From: Zygnema cylindricum
Lineage: Eukaryota; Streptophyta; Zygnematophyceae; Zygnematales; Zygnemataceae
Reading direction: 5' to 3'
DNA length: 64,000 bases
NCBI GenBank assembly: GCA_037447655.1
Contig: JBBHKE010002700.1
Location: forward strand, 52,966 to 116,965
The notes under the pieces are model-generated. The model was not told the origin of the DNA. It saw only the letters and a program-made list of their open reading frames with translations, and ran no database searches. Shown here piece after piece: positions 1 to 13,476 of the stretch. The position numbers and the translations under genes were made by a program. Positions within the stretch are counted from its first letter, which is position 1. Each line of letters begins with the position of its first letter.

Positions 1-36
1 GGGCCCCAACTCTCCTCGCGAGGAGAGTTGGGGCCC
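1..36. repeat. 36-bp perfect palindrome at the window edge
   Basis: Bases 1-18 are the exact reverse complement of bases 19-36. The arm begins GGGCCCCAACTCTCC and the centre is CGCG. Because it starts at base 1, the palindrome may continue to the left of the window. It is far more GC-rich than its surroundings. It could be the fold point of a transposon end or an assembly join; the sequence does not decide. Confidence 0.9.
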
Positions 37-427
37 ACGAGATGATGTGCCCGATTGATTCGCAGATCTATAATAGGGAAACATCCAACGGTCAGGAATC
101 ACTCCTACATCATTGGAGCTTCCCGACAGCTTTCCAGTAGCGATGTTTCGTCTTACAAAAAAAAATTAATGGTACGGATATGTACGGTGATGTACGAATA
201 CGTACGGCGTCCAGTAGCAACCCTCACTTTTCGCCTAATGGAACCTTACCCTAATACAATAATTAATAAATAAAGCTTTTCGTACAAGTTATTTCAGCTT
301 GTACTGTCCTGTACTGTACTTTCCGCAAATTAAACGCGTTTGGTGGTTTTTTCGTACAGAGATATTCGTACACACGTCCTATGTACCATGAAGTTACAGT
401 ACTGTGGTACAATTCAACCGCTATTAG
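37..427. other. No gene seen; GTAC-rich intergenic DNA
   Basis: AT-rich DNA with many GTAC tetranucleotides (cgtacg, gtacag, tactgtac). I see no coding pattern, RNA gene or bounded repeat in it. Confidence 0.5.
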
Positions 428-608
428 TAGTGTTGGGTATCGAGGACCACTTGCCGATATTCGATATATACCGAATTTTAGGTACCCGATAATCGATATA
501 TCGCTTCGATATATCGATTATAGAAATATCGCGATGTATTGCCGATATATTGCCGATATATCGTATCGACGATATATCGAAAATGAAAATTTTATTTTAT
601 TTTTCAAA

Positions 609-642
<34 letters not shown>

Positions 643-644
643 CG

Positions 645-682
<38 letters not shown>

Positions 683-867
683 ATTTCCGTACGTTTTTCC
701 GTACAGTTTTTCGTACTCTCACTGTACGGACAAGCAATTTTTGCGATATATATCGCGATAATTTATGTTGGTCCCGGTACGATATATCGAGGAATCTGTT
801 CGATCAATATTCGATATATCGAATATCGAAATTATCGCGATATAAAACTACCCGATACCCAACACTA
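428..867. mobile_element. Foldback MITE, family B (TIR TAGTGTTGGGTATCG)
   Basis: The left end TAGTGTTGGGTATCG is mirrored at the right end by CGATACCCAACACTA, a perfect 15-bp terminal inverted repeat. The interior is full of palindromic CGATATATCG motifs and has a C-run/G-run hairpin at its centre. It encodes nothing convincing. Related ends occur near 21736-21797, 44090-44222 and 49317. The superfamily cannot be assigned from the ends alone. Confidence 0.75.
611..681. repeat. C31-GCGC-G36 homopolymer hairpin
   Basis: A run of 31 C, then GCGC, then 36 G, in the middle of the family-B foldback element. It would fold into a nearly pure G:C hairpin. The length of such runs is unreliable in any sequencing technology, so the exact size and even the junction may be artefactual. 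Confidence 0.85.
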
Positions 868-1115
868 GTTATTAGTGCTAATGTTTTTTTTTGCCACTTA
901 AAATATTTTTCCTGCGTACATTCTTGTGAGAAAGAAAGTCTTTATTTCAAAAATTGCGATGGTACATTCTTGTTGGATTGTCAATCGTAGACCGCCAATA
1001 GGAAGGTAAGAAACTTGCATTTCAATAGCAACCATAGGATTAACAATGCGACAAGTGTGCACGAAAAAATATGTTTTAAGTAGCGAAATAAATATTAATA
1101 ACGATGGGCGGTGTA
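866..1115. mobile_element. MITE family A, copy 1 (left end frayed)
   Basis: The right end reads AACGATGGGCGGTGTA, matching the family-A terminal repeat. The left end keeps only TTATTAGTGCTAATG. Interior blocks typical of the ~210-bp subfamily are present: CACTTAAAA..., CGTACA.TCTTGT near the left and their mirror (ACAAGTGTGCACG, TGTTTTAAGT) near the right. It abuts the family-B element, sharing its last bases. Confidence 0.7.
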
Positions 1116-3980
1116 CTGTACTTTGGGAGATGAAATACGGTTGTAATATCCACTCCGCATGCCTTGCGATACGTGTCGGAAATGCGTGCATGTCCGTACG
1201 GAACAACAACTTTGCAAGAATCTCAAAATCAGTTGTACGCTATAGATTAAGCATTTTGGGACATTTTTTATTTGGGGGAATTAACCGTTAAAGTAACTTC
1301 AAAGAAAAACCAACGCACTATACAACAAATTTAACTAGAAACAACACTTTCCGCCCACAAAAGTCTCCCGTGTTTATTTGCCATACAAGGGAAGTAACAT
1401 ATATTTGTGCAAGTATTGTAGTCTCATAAGAGGAAACCAATGATGGTAAAATCCCACAACCCCCCGCCAATTGTTTACTAAAAATTCTTATAATATCCTT
1501 TATAAAGGGGGGGGGGGGAATTCGTACCCAACCCTTTCTGGTAAAATCTTTGAAGAGCATGGTAATGTTTTTTCTTTAAAGTTTTTTTAGAGATTTTCCA
1601 CCAACAATTGAAACGGGCATAAATGCAGATGAAAGGAGGTGGAAACCGCCATTTTGTCATAAGTTCAAGTATCGTGGAAGACGTTCTTAAACATCATTTT
1701 GTACACATGTTACACATTTCCAATTTAATGTTTTGTTTTGTACTTTCACTAATGTTTTACCATGTTCCTCATACGTCATGAACGATGAGTTATATCACTC
1801 AAGTTGTTTTTACAACTTTGTTTCAACAATATCTATATGTCAGTTGAGCTCTTTGCACATTCATGCAACAATAAATCACATGTCTATATCACACTGCGAG
1901 TAACAACCGTGTTCATTTGGATGATAAAAAATTGTATCGTGTAACTAAGTGGGATGTGCCCATAATTGTGTTCAAACTTCGGTCAATCTTAAACTTTGCT
2001 GATTATTTAAAATACAAAATTGTCTAAAGGTTTTTGCAACTTGTCACAACTGAGAAAGAATATGTAAAGGCAACAATTAGATTGGATTAGGCCATAAAGT
2101 GTTATAGGTATTTGAAAGTGTTAAACGAAATGTACGCACCAATACTTACTCACGCTTATCGTCTACATCTTTAAAAGGGGTTACCATATACCCATTTTGT
2201 TAATCATATGTGGTCTTGTGGTCAGAGGGTTGTAATTATTTTATAACTAAGGCTCGTTAACTAGATTTAAACATAATTTTTTGTTATCGAGTAAGAAAAA
2301 GTAACAGTCGTGTCGTCCCTATTCGTATATCAATGATACAACGAGGGGTCTAAAGGTTTGTTAACCATAATTATCCACAAGCTTATCACTTATATTGCTT
2401 AGCCCCACAATTTATCGCGCCGTTAGGCCAAATTGGTTCATTCGTTGTGCAAGGTGAACAGTCCTTCGCAAATTCGATTAGATAAAAATGACTTTTAAAA
2501 TTGACATTGAAGTGTTTTTTATAATATGAAAGAAAAAAACAACACACGGAGGCGAAAGTGATCATTCGAATTCATTGCACGTTTTATACGATCCCCAACA
2601 AACCCCGTAAAATGGTAGATAATCTGACTTTATTTTCATTTAATGAACGTTTCACGAGGCATACTATCATAACATGTGGCTTTAAGGTGTTGAAAAATCA
2701 TTTGACAAATGAGCGGTAAGTTAGAAACTATATTGTAACATACCGCAGTTATAGACGAAAAAATAGGCCATTGATCGCCATACGACATAGCATCAATATT
2801 AGCATATCGCATGAGGCATAACGTTATCGCCATGGCATATTGGGAAGACGAAGAGACACCACATCGGTAAACAGCATCGCGTACTAGACGATATGTACAG
2901 GTTTACCGAACCAATCAGCTAATTATTAAGGTACCGATGCGACAGAATGTGCATGCCTTGACTTAGGACGGCACCATCTTGCAATGGGACACACTAAATT
3001 CCTGTACCGCAGTGTATCGAAGAATACCGTAAATTCTGGCATACTTAAATGTGAAACTCTTCCCCTGTCGTGAACTTCTTAAGACGAGATATGGAAAACT
3101 TAAAATCAAACTGAACAAAAGTATTGTATACGATCATAATTAAAATTCATCGAAATGCTCTGCCACGCTGTAACAGACAGCCCCCAGCAAGTGACTCCAC
3201 GTGGAATATTTTGGCGATATTTCCTGTTCATATTTCGTAGATACGATCTGTCGTTCTGTCCAGCACAGCGCCATAAATTTTGGCCAGAAAATATTTTCGC
3301 ACTTACATGACTTGCATTTTGGCACAAGCTATGGTGTGCGATAGACAACATAAATGAATATTATAACGAAAATGGCACATGGGTCTGTTGGTGACTTGGT
3401 GTCCATGATTTTCCCGTCGCTATTAAAATTCCGTCCCCACTAAATTCATGCTGCGACTCAAATCAATCATTAACACGACGTGATGAACACCGATGGGACC
3501 TTTACATGCAGCATGATTCATTAATTGCTAATGTACCGTACCAAAAGTGTGTTCTAGGAAATTTCTGAGTTCGCCAATTACATGATGACCAATGGTCATT
3601 GTCCCGGTTTGCTCAAAACCAATAGGGTTCAGTGTCTGGCAGCTCGAACATTTTAGCATAGGACACGTCAGATAAAAGTACGACTATTGTCGTCATGTGA
3701 GCATGGAAAGCAGGAAAACTGTACCTTCCATAGTCCATTCTGACTTTTATACTAGTTCCATAGTGGAACGCAATGGAAACGCAACTAAAACGTGATGAGA
3801 CGGCAAGTTTGGGTTCCTGCGTTTGGAAAACCCTGCACAAATAAGGCCTGTGACCTTGCAGATGTCTGAAGGGAAATTCGGGATGTCTTGCGCCACAACA
3901 TCGTAGCCGCCTCGTTCATTTCATCTCTGCAGCCAAATGGTTGATTACATCCATTTGTCGTCTTTTCATTCAGTGTTCCA
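1116..3980. other. No gene seen; intergenic DNA
   Basis: Short reading frames on both strands lack any recognisable family signature, codon regularity or splice pattern. A poly-G stretch lies at 1507-1518. Nothing else stands out. Confidence 0.45.
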
Positions 3981-5089
3981 AAGAACAAGAGGACTGTCGG
4001 TGAGTTTTATACACTGTCTTAGCTTTACTTATGCATGTGTTTATTCATGTTGTATCTTTTTAACCACATTCGTACTCTGATGTTATTTGCTTTGCTTGCA
4101 AGAACATCAACAATTTATGTCATACGTCTGGAATGCAACTGCATTGTGTGTGTTTTTTGCACAAATATGATCGGATTTGTCTAATTTTACTTTGCTTATG
4201 CAATTTTCTTTTCTGGCACCATCGTCAGCAAGTTATCCTGAAGCAATTTATGGTTAGGGTTCAATTTGTATGAACGCATTATGATTATGACTGTTCTTTA
4301 CCGTCGTATCTTGCTTTTGGTTAACTTCAGAAGTGTAATTGCTGTCACACACTTGACTTATTTTGGGTTCAGAAGCCATTTTATGGAATTCAATTAAAAA
4401 TTAAATTAATTATGGTTCGTTTCCACATTTGGTAGCCGTCATCATCGCTTGTGCGTCTGGTTTGTTGGGGTTCAGGTCGTAATTTAGATCCCATACCTAC
4501 AAGCTTTTTTCATTGTCCTTTTCAACATGTACGTGCTGTATTTTCAAATTGTCCTACAGGGATCTAATGCTGTTCGGGCAGATTCTCAGCAGATACAGAA
4601 ATAGGCAGGGTTTCCCTTAGTGGAGTTGCAGCAGCCTTGTTAATCTCTGGCCATTCATGTTTACATCTGTTATAATCAATTACATAGTTTATTTTGCTTA
4701 AAGCACTTTTGCTGGTTCTTGCAATATCTCTTTTTGCCTGCTGTATCTGACTACTCTTAAAGCCTTCCCAAGTATAAATATTTATATTTAAAAAAAACAG
4801 CTTCAATGGTTGTTATTAGCCACAGTGCCGATGATGCATTTGCCCTTGGCCTTTATGTTGTCTGCCAGCTTAATAAATTCAGCTGGTATATTGAGTTATA
4901 GTTGTGATTTGGAGAATTTTCTAATAATTTTATATCAAGACAAGTCTAGTAGTCACGCGGAATACTAGCTGGACCATTTATGTGTAACTTCATTCGTTTT
5001 CAAATATTTTAATTTTATTCCCGATGGTGATATTACAGGGTACAATTTCAGTGGTTTAGGTCCTCTTGAAAGGGCTCACTGTAATTTAC
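3981..5089 (+). promoter_or_regulatory. Possible 5' UTR and 5' UTR intron of exportin-T
   Basis: Inference only. A strong donor (CG|GTGAGT) begins at 4000 and a good acceptor (TATTACAG) ends at 5038, 51 bases before the exportin-T ATG. The DNA between is T-rich like the gene's other introns and has no coding potential. An untranslated first exon ending near 3999 would explain it. No TATA box was identified. Confidence 0.3.
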
Positions 5090-8000
5090 ATGGATGATTT
5101 CGAAAAAGCTATTCTGTTTACTTTCGATCAGAGCGGGGCTGTTGATGCTCAGCTCAAGTCCCAGGCCCAGGCTTACTGCGATCAGGCTAAACAGTCAGCT
5201 GGGTTCTGGCGTGCTTGCCTGGAGCGAATAGCAGTTTCACAATATGTGGAAGTGCAATTTTGGTGCCTTCAAAGCCTGGAGGAAATTATTCGACAGCAAT
5301 ATGGCTCTTTTAGAGCGGAGGATTCTCTTCTTCTTCGGCAGACTCTAACGTCCATTGTTTTGTCAAGTAATGAACAAAAGCTGCCTCCTTCAGACGTTGG
5401 GTTCAAGAAAGGTTTGTCTGTGATGGAAGACAGCAGATTGGCAGGCTGTGGGCCTGGGAACGCAGTAGTTTCTAGTGAAGGTTTGCAGAACCAGACTCGG
5501 CCTGCCTTTGTGCGCAATAAATTGGCACAGATAGTAGTTCTCCTCATCTTCTGTGATTATCCTTCCGGGTGGCCTTCTATCTTTTTAGACTTGTTGCAAG
5601 AGCTGGAACAAGGGCCTCATGTTGTGGATATGATGTGTCGTATTTGCAATACCCTTGATGAAGAAATCATCAGCTTAGATTATCCTCGCACTGCAGAGGA
5701 GAATGCAGCAGCCACACGGATTAAGGATGCTATGAGGCAGCAGTGCATTTCACAAATGGTGGACTCATGGTACAGACTGGTAGTAGCGTATGAGAGGGTA
5801 GAGCCTGGACTCAGTGCTTCTGTCCTTGAAACTATGCATCGATTCATTGCATGGATGGATATCAATCTTGTCGTCAATGATAAATGGGTGCCATTATTTT
5901 TCCAACTACTTTCTTCTTCTGAAGTTCTTGAAAGGCTTCGTGGAGCTTCTGCTGCCTGTCTCTTGGCCATTGTATTAAAACGCATGGACGCATTGCAGAA
6001 ATTAGCACTCCTTCAGCGCTTACAGATGATTCAAGTCTGCTCTGGAGTTACGGAAGCCAGGGACACAGATTTTGCAGTCAAGTTGTCTTCTCTCCTAACT
6101 GGCCTGGCTTCTGAATTATTAGAATGTTGCAAGAAGTTGGAGGTTAATGGTGCAGTCACTGCACCTGAGGCAGTAGGTGCTTCTGAATTGGCTCATAATA
6201 TGTTAGACGAGGTACTTCCAATTGTTTTGCGGTTTTTGGAACATGGTGAAGAAGATATCTCGATGACCACTTTTCAGTTTCTTTTAGCCTATGTTGGAAA
6301 TATAAAGAGGGTGGGTGCCTTGAGCATAAAACAACAGGAGCACCTGGCTCAAGTTCTGGCTGTCATAAGGTCCAGGATGCGTTATGATCCATCATTTGAA
6401 GAGTCTTTAGCTGATCCCGACAAGGAAGGATTGGAGGAGGAAGAAAGGATGAGTGAGTACAGACGGGATCTTTTTACACTACTGAAAAATATCTCTCGAA
6501 TTTCCCCTGAAGTGACCAAGGCATTCATGCATTCATGCCTTTTAACAACTATTGCTGGGCAAAACACTTCTTTTGAAGACATGGAGGTCGCCTTGACCTT
6601 ATTTTATCAGTTGGGGGAGGGTATATCCGAGGAGGCTCTGAAGCCAGGAAGTGGCCTCATGGCTGAAATGACTGCTGTGGTGATTACATCAAATATTCCT
6701 CATCACTCCCACAGAACAATTGCACTTCTGTTTTTGGAAATTGTTGTCCGTTATGTTCGGTTTATTGAGCAGCATGGAGAGTATATTCCGCCTGTCCTGG
6801 CTGTGTTTTTGGGAGACAAAGGCATTCATCATCCAAATATAAATGTGGCCAGTCGAGCAAGCTATCTCCTTATGCGCCTTGTAAAGGTTCTGCGAGTGAA
6901 GCTGTTGCCTTATGTGGAATCTATTTTGCAGGTAATTTACATTCATTCTATTTGGATAACTAATTGTTTTGGTTACTTCCATTCTTTTTTTGGTTGTTTT
7001 TTGGAGTCTGTACATGTACTCGGGTTTCTCAATAGTAAGCTGGATACATGTACAATTTATGGAGCCCCGTTTATGAGGACAATGAAACAAATTTAACGAC
7101 ATTGGTGTCCACCTAGATGTGGTTTTTAAGGTCCAATGCTGTGGACAATTCAATCTGGTCAATTCTAGGATGATCGTGCTAAAAGAAGAAATAAAGGTTC
7201 TATTCTGATCGCCCATGGGTTTTATCACGTTTTACATGTTTGTTTTAACAGAGCTTACAAGATGTCCTTGCTGTAATTGCAACTTCTTCATCTTACAAAG
7301 TCATTACTGGCCGGGTTGAGGGGCCGTTAGATGAACGGATTTACGCATTTGAGGTAATTTTAAGACTGACAATTTTGAGAGGTCCTTTAATCCAACATAA
7401 TCAATGTATCATGGTCATTCATATCCTCAAAATATCTTTCTTTTCTCGTTGTGAATGCATGTGACTTCTTTTTCTGGATATATCCGTCTGCCAAAAGATG
7501 TGCTTTTATAATTCAGCAATTGACATTGTTAAATGGCTTTACTTTGACAGAGCTTTTGACCATGCATTGTGGTTGTTAGTTTGCATGAAGATGTCTAAAC
7601 TTGCTAGTTCTGTTTCACTGCTTTTGGAACGAGAATACATGGTTCAAATTTTGTGTGCCCCTCTTTTCGCAACCCATATTTTTTAATGTCTCTCTCTGGA
7701 TGTTTCTTGCAGGTTGACGCGAGTATTCCTTGCTTTCACATCAGTAGCATAATTATAAAGCTAGAAGGACCTCAAGTTTAAATTGGCTGCGGTCAGCTGA
7801 CATTTGCTTTTTTCTGTTTGTTTTGTCCTGGTTCAGGCAGTTGGGCTGTTGATTGGACTTGAGGATTTACCAGAGGAAAGAATGTCCAAGTACCTTTCAG
7901 CACTCCTTGTCCCTCTCTGCCAGCAGGTTTGCTTCATATGCTCATTTTTTTTTATGCTGACAGTTTTTGATTTGCCAGCTATTCTTTCTTTTGCTAAAAT

Positions 8001-11000
8001 TCCATGCCTGCAATGGCCTCATCTCGCAGGACCTAGCTGGAGAGTTAAATGAGGCTTAGACGCTTTTTTTGCTACGTTTTGGGTTGAATGAATGCACTTG
8101 AAGCATGACTTATCTAAACGTTATGGTACCATTTGAAGTATTTTTTGATTGATTTTGCCATCCACATTTGGCTTTCTGATTTTAGCTTGTTGCTGCCCAT
8201 CTTTAAAGTAAGGATGTTTGTGAAGCTTTGTTGTTTTTTCTGGAAGGAAATCAGGTTTCCATTTATAATGGATGTCGAGAATGTATCAGAATCTTGTTGG
8301 TCATGTTGATATGCCTGCCGTTTGCATTTTTTTTTGGGCTTGCTAGCTTTCTAGTTGTTGGGAATGTTATAATTGCTTTTGTCTGTGAACAGAGGTGCAG
8401 TTCACAAAACATTATTTTATGAGGCCTAATGTTCGTAAAAGTTTTTTTGTCTGGGTCAGGTTGACAATATTTTGTTGAAGGAATTGCGACCAGGAGATCC
8501 AGTGGGCTCACAAGCTACAGTTTGGTCTTTGCAGCAAGTTATTCTGGCCATCAGTTATCTTTCAAAGGTGGATGTCCAACGAGACTAAGTTTTTCAAAAT
8601 AAATTTTGGACTCTAATTTGTGATTTCGTTCCTTAGAAATCTCCCTAATTGCATTAGCAGTTGATTTCTCTCTGCCTTTCTGCTGTATGGACTGCTTATA
8701 ATATGGATGGACAAAATGGAATATGGATGTTTTTTTGCCACATTAACTTCTCTGTTCCAGATGAGATTTTTAGGCTTAGAAAGCTGGGACTTAAAATGAA
8801 TCTCTTTTATACTTTTCACGGTAAATTATTTAGCTTAGTCCTTATTCGCAGGTTTTATTCATGATATAGTGATCATACTGGATCTTTACCTCTTCGGAAC
8901 TGATTTTTGTAGGGTTTTGGAGAGCAACTTACTACTTCCAGAAGGCCTGAAATTGGAGGGTTATTCAAACAGGTGGGTGTGATGACTTATGGTGTTAGCT
9001 ATCTGCAATACTTGCTTGAGCTGGTATTGTCAATTCCATCAAATACACTTCAAGAAAACTAAATTGTTAGCAAACTACACTAATTTAAAAATTGTGCTGA
9101 ATGTTGCGGTTTGTGCATCATGTTAAAATCTCCGTCATGATAGATGCAGCCTTAGTCTGTCTGGATTTTGTTGCAGTATTTTATGGCAAGTTTACATGTT
9201 TTTGGTCTTATTGGATAGGGGCGGTCCACAATATCTTGCGTCTGTACAGATCTTATTTTCTCAAACCTTTTTCTTGGATTAGTTCTTGGATATTGTAGTC
9301 AAGACAGAAGTTCATGGGCAGTGAAGCAACTACAGACAAGTGAACGAGGTTTATGTGTGGAAACGAGTTTAAGAAGCTTAAGAGTTCTGGATGAGTTCTT
9401 ATTGCAGGCTCTTGATATGGTTCTTCGGGTTCTCCAGGCCTTGCCAAAGAATAAGCCTCTGAGGGCTCGTGTAAGTTGCCATTGTATTCCCTTGTTTTTA
9501 TTACAATAATATGGCACATTTAAATTAGGGAACCATTTCTGTTAAAGTTAAGGCAGAATAGAAGAATCCTAATTCTGGAACATGTTCATTTCAGTATTTA
9601 TTTTGTAGTAATGACGCAATTTTATTTTTTCCATCATGTTTTTATTCTTTCATGTTATTGAGTGGTTTCACGATGCGGTATTGTTTCTTTACTCCAATCA
9701 AATTCGGTGAATTTAGAGTTATTGAGTCTTTTTTCTAAAAATGGGCTTATTTTAGTTCACTGTTATTTATTTGGCCAGGTCATCTCATTTCTGCATAGGA
9801 TGGTGGAGACTCTTGGAACATCCATATTTCCTTTTCTTCCCACTGCTATTCAACAGTTGCTTCAAGAATCAGAGGTTTGTGGCCGGGAGGGAATATTGAT
9901 ATGCCGTTGAAGCATGTTTGGGACTCTAGTCTAATGTTGACAAGTGTATTGACCTGATGAAAGACTTTCTACTTTCTATGTTCATTTGACAGAACTTTAC
10001 CAGGCTTGTAATCCTTGATATGTACCCACTTCACAAATGATGTTTCATCGTGCTTGCAATAATGGATTATGATGACCTTACAATAATTTGTTTGACTTCA
10101 CACCCTCTGTTGTTTTCTTTTTTTGGAGTGGTTGTTCAGGCCAAGGACATGGTGGACTTCATCCAGCTCATGAGCCAACTTATGAATAAATTCAAGTCAA
10201 GTGTGTTACCAATTTTGTCAGAAGTTTTACATCCTTTGGTCAATCGCGTAACTGCTTTGTTGCCAGCCAGTGGTATTCCGCAAGGTTTGGGAATGAATAC
10301 TGAGGTACAGTTGCCTCTTTTGGCTAATGAGTTTTAAATGCATAACATGTTCTGGTTAATGGGTGGGATCCATGTTTCTGCTTGTTTCTTGTTGTTATTG
10401 CTTAAGCACACTCTGTGATCCCCTCCTGGTGTGTAGAGGAGAGAATATCAACTTTTTTTCGTAATAACTGTTGCTTGTTTCTGTGTCATTATTCACATGG
10501 TTCCTTTATCGTTTACAGCATTTTACTTCTGTGAAATTGATTGGGAATGGGATAGAGCTGCAGCTTTCATGTTTGCACGTTTTTGTTTATATCACTTTGT
10601 TTTTTGTGAATTGTTGGAAACAGGAAGTGAGAGAACAGTTTGAACTTCAACGAACATTCATCATAATGTTGCAAGCTATTGCAACCAACAACCTCATCGA
10701 TGTCTTTTTATCCCCACCAAATAATCTCTGTTTGCCTCAGGTTATTGGCTTTTTGCTAGAAGCGTGTGCAAGGCATCCAGACATCCTTCAACGCAAGGTG
10801 AGTCACAGTGGTTCAATATTTCAGCAGCATAATGTTACCCATCCTTTGTATGGACTTATCACTTCTGTTTGGAGTCGATTTATTCAATACTTTCTAAGGT
10901 GGATCACGTAAAGCTGCTTAGATTTTACATCAGTTAGTATAGAGCACCTGTGAGTAGGGAAGCGTATGTGTCCATAACTGTGTGTAAATGTTTTAAACCT

Positions 11001-13476
11001 TGTTGTCAAAAGTGTTACTTGGGTGGTAATGGTGTATAACATGTGTGATTGACATTTTTGGAAAAAAAATGCCAGCTGAACTTAAGGTTCATTATGATTG
11101 CTTCCAACTGTCGATTTAAAAATTAAATTTCCTTGGTTGTATCATGTGTTTTTTTTCTGGTCGAGACTAATTGCAGGTTTTCATAGTCAGCGGTTCACCA
11201 CTTTGCATCTTGCCTAGAAAATTGCAATAGATTTATCATTGTGGCTAGCTGGTGGATAATGTTTTATCGTTTGTTGCATTTTTTGTACAGGCATGCATCG
11301 CAGTATTTTTGAAGCTAATTTCAGACTGGTGTGGATTCGGCAATGAGCCTGAAAAGGTCAGGTCTTTAATGTATTTTTCTTCAATTTTGTTTGCCAAGCC
11401 GTATATTCGTCTTTCTCTGTCAATCTTTCTCGCAATTGAACGGAAAGTAATTATTGGCGATATTTGTCCCAAAATAGATTGGCTTCTGCTTATGAGTTTA
11501 AAAAAATGAAATTTTGCTCTCTTTTAAATCCACCTTAAACCCTTATAGTCTGTTGCAAACTTTCTCAATTTGTAACGTTTCCTGGTTGTGCAGGTCCCTG
11601 GCTTCCGCCGTTTTGCAGTGGAGCAGTTTTTTCCAGAATGCTGTATTTTGTCGGTTCTAAGGTCAAATTTTGACTTGAGAGATGCAAATACAGTGAGCCC
11701 TAAAAACCTTACATGTTCAATGGTTCTTTAATTTCATTATCCATGCAATCCTTTTCAGTTTATGTTCAGCCAATCTGGTTGTATTTGCCTGTTGTTTCTC
11801 ATGTTCTGATAACTTTTTGGAACAAAATCAAAGGTAAACTTGCTCTTAGATGTAACTTTGGACTGTACCTATCGTTTTCACAAGCTTCCTTTGTATTAAA
11901 GTCTTATCACAGCTTGGTGTCTTTATATTTGACTTTGCCACCACTTGCTTCTTATTTTCTTTACAATTATTCTATAAATGTATGTTTCTCTCACAAGTTA
12001 GCCAGAAATATATTTTTTAGTATTTTCCCATTTTTTAATGCTTTCATTATGTCAATTTGATACCCGTTTCTGCAGTACACGTTATTCGGAGATATTGCTC
12101 AAGCTCAAAAAGCTTTATATGAGAAAGTTGGCGACGAATTTTTACTTCATGTTGCAACAGTTGTTTTGCCCTCTGTTCATTGCCCACCCAATTTGGCAGA
12201 GCAATATTGTTTTCATCTGCAGGTACACAATGATTTCCTTTTTTTTTTTTTCTTTTTTGGTTTCCTTATTGTTCTTTGTTTACAAGTTTTCGGTTTGGGT
12301 CCCTGATAACCCAATGGTTAAGTTGCAGTTATTAGTCGCACCTTTTATGCAAAACAATGGAATTCTCTGAAAAGTTAATTGAACGTTGACGATCTAATGT
12401 TGATGTTCTACGTAGAGTCGCATATCATATCAAATTTCTGATGGTATTTTTTTGATACACTACACCGCGAATCGTAATTAGAGTAATGAAAAAATTAGAG
12501 TACAAAAACTAAAAGAATAAATTAGAGTAATGAACGCTAATTTATGTGATAGAGCTTTTTCAACTATGAAGTTTACTCTAATTTATTTAAGTACTCTAAT
12601 TTGGCACGCTAATATCCTCGACTGTAAATAAGGTATTCGTACAGAATTTGGCAAAACGTACAGTTTATCGTCACTATGACGCTTGCACTACGCAGTTTGT
12701 TAAAACGCAGTTACTTGATAACTGCCTGTATTAAATCATTATTTGTACTTTTTTACTTAATAAAGTACAATTTTGCACGGTCGGAGGTCGTCCGTACTCC
12801 ACACTATTTAAAACGAGCCTATATTAGAATTAAAAACGCTAATCAAACTTTACCTTAAATAGAATAATGAAAAAATTAGAATCGTTTACTCTATTTCATG
12901 TGATAGAGTCGAAATTTCGAGCGACCGAATTAGAGTAATTTACTCTAATTACGATTCGCGGTGTACAGAAATGTCGTGTACTGCATCCCAAAGGTAATTT
13001 CATTTCTAATGTTTATTGAGATTTTTTTACTTTGCCTTTTTTTCTGTTCCCTGTTGAAAGTATCGCCTTTTGAGATACGCTTAGGAGAGCTCAATTTTGT
13101 AAAAAAAAAAACTTTTGTTTATTGTGACACATTTTTGACCCATATCGTGTAAGGCCTCGATATGCAACTCTAGTTTTACTTGATCTTTGTTGTATCCTGT
13201 CTTGTATCTTTCGTATTTCCGAAAGTGTCTTGCATGTCTGTGCAATTTGAATGGCTCCAGCTGGCTGGAAATAGATTGTTCTGGTGTAAGAGCTTTTCTT
13301 TTTCTATCAGCACGTTTTTTATAACTTCTATCTTTTCGTGAACATTACTTTGTTATATGTGAGTTTTGCAGAGGTCTTCTGCGAAGGAGCTTAAGGCATT
13401 TTTGAAGCCTCTTATGGAACAGCTTCGACCTTTGCAAAACGGAAACACTATGCTCCAACGACAACCTTATGGATAA
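5090..13476 (+). CDS. PSD/XPOT-like: Exportin-T (tRNA nuclear export receptor), PAUSED/XPOT-like
   Basis: Importin-beta family exportin that carries mature tRNAs out of the nucleus with Ran-GTP. Thirteen exons can be read: 5090-6931, 7252-7353, 7837-7926, 8460-8567, 8913-8972, 9408-9470, 9779-9874, 10140-10304, 10624-10797, 11291-11356, 11594-11692, 12076-12222, 13372-13476. They give 1038 aa, near the roughly 990 aa of Arabidopsis PAUSED. All 12 introns are GT-AG and phase 0. Recognisable blocks include VEVQFWCLQSLEEI, FVRNKLAQIVVLLI, ISLDYPRTAEE, VKDAMRQQC, FIHRMV-like FLHRMVETLG and the C-terminal DANTYTLFGDIAQAQKALYE. I start at the ATG at 5090 (MDDFEKAI), because the open frame upstream of it has no ATG. 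Residues about 95-145 form a low-conservation insertion. HEAT repeats fill the rest. A MITE sits in intron 12. The first exon is unusually long (614 codons). Confidence 0.93.
12461..12965. mobile_element. MITE family A, 505-bp subfamily, in exportin-T intron 12
   Basis: Ends are TACACCGCGAATCGTAATTA and its mirror, followed inward by AGAGTAA; flanking TA fits a TA target duplication. It lies wholly within the intron between exons at 12222 and 13372, so splicing can remove it. It is nearly the same length as the copy at 20236-20741 and shares its interior (GCACGGTCGGAGGTCGTCCG, ACTCCACACTATTTAAAAC). No transposase is encoded. Confidence 0.88.

Noticed and set aside
381-990. Pro/Gly-rich reading frames
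   Set aside because: They translate the C/G homopolymer hairpin inside a foldback element.
5066-5089. Upstream start of exportin-T
   Set aside because: The extra frame begins at TTG; the ATG at 5090 gives the MDDFEKAI start that fits the family.
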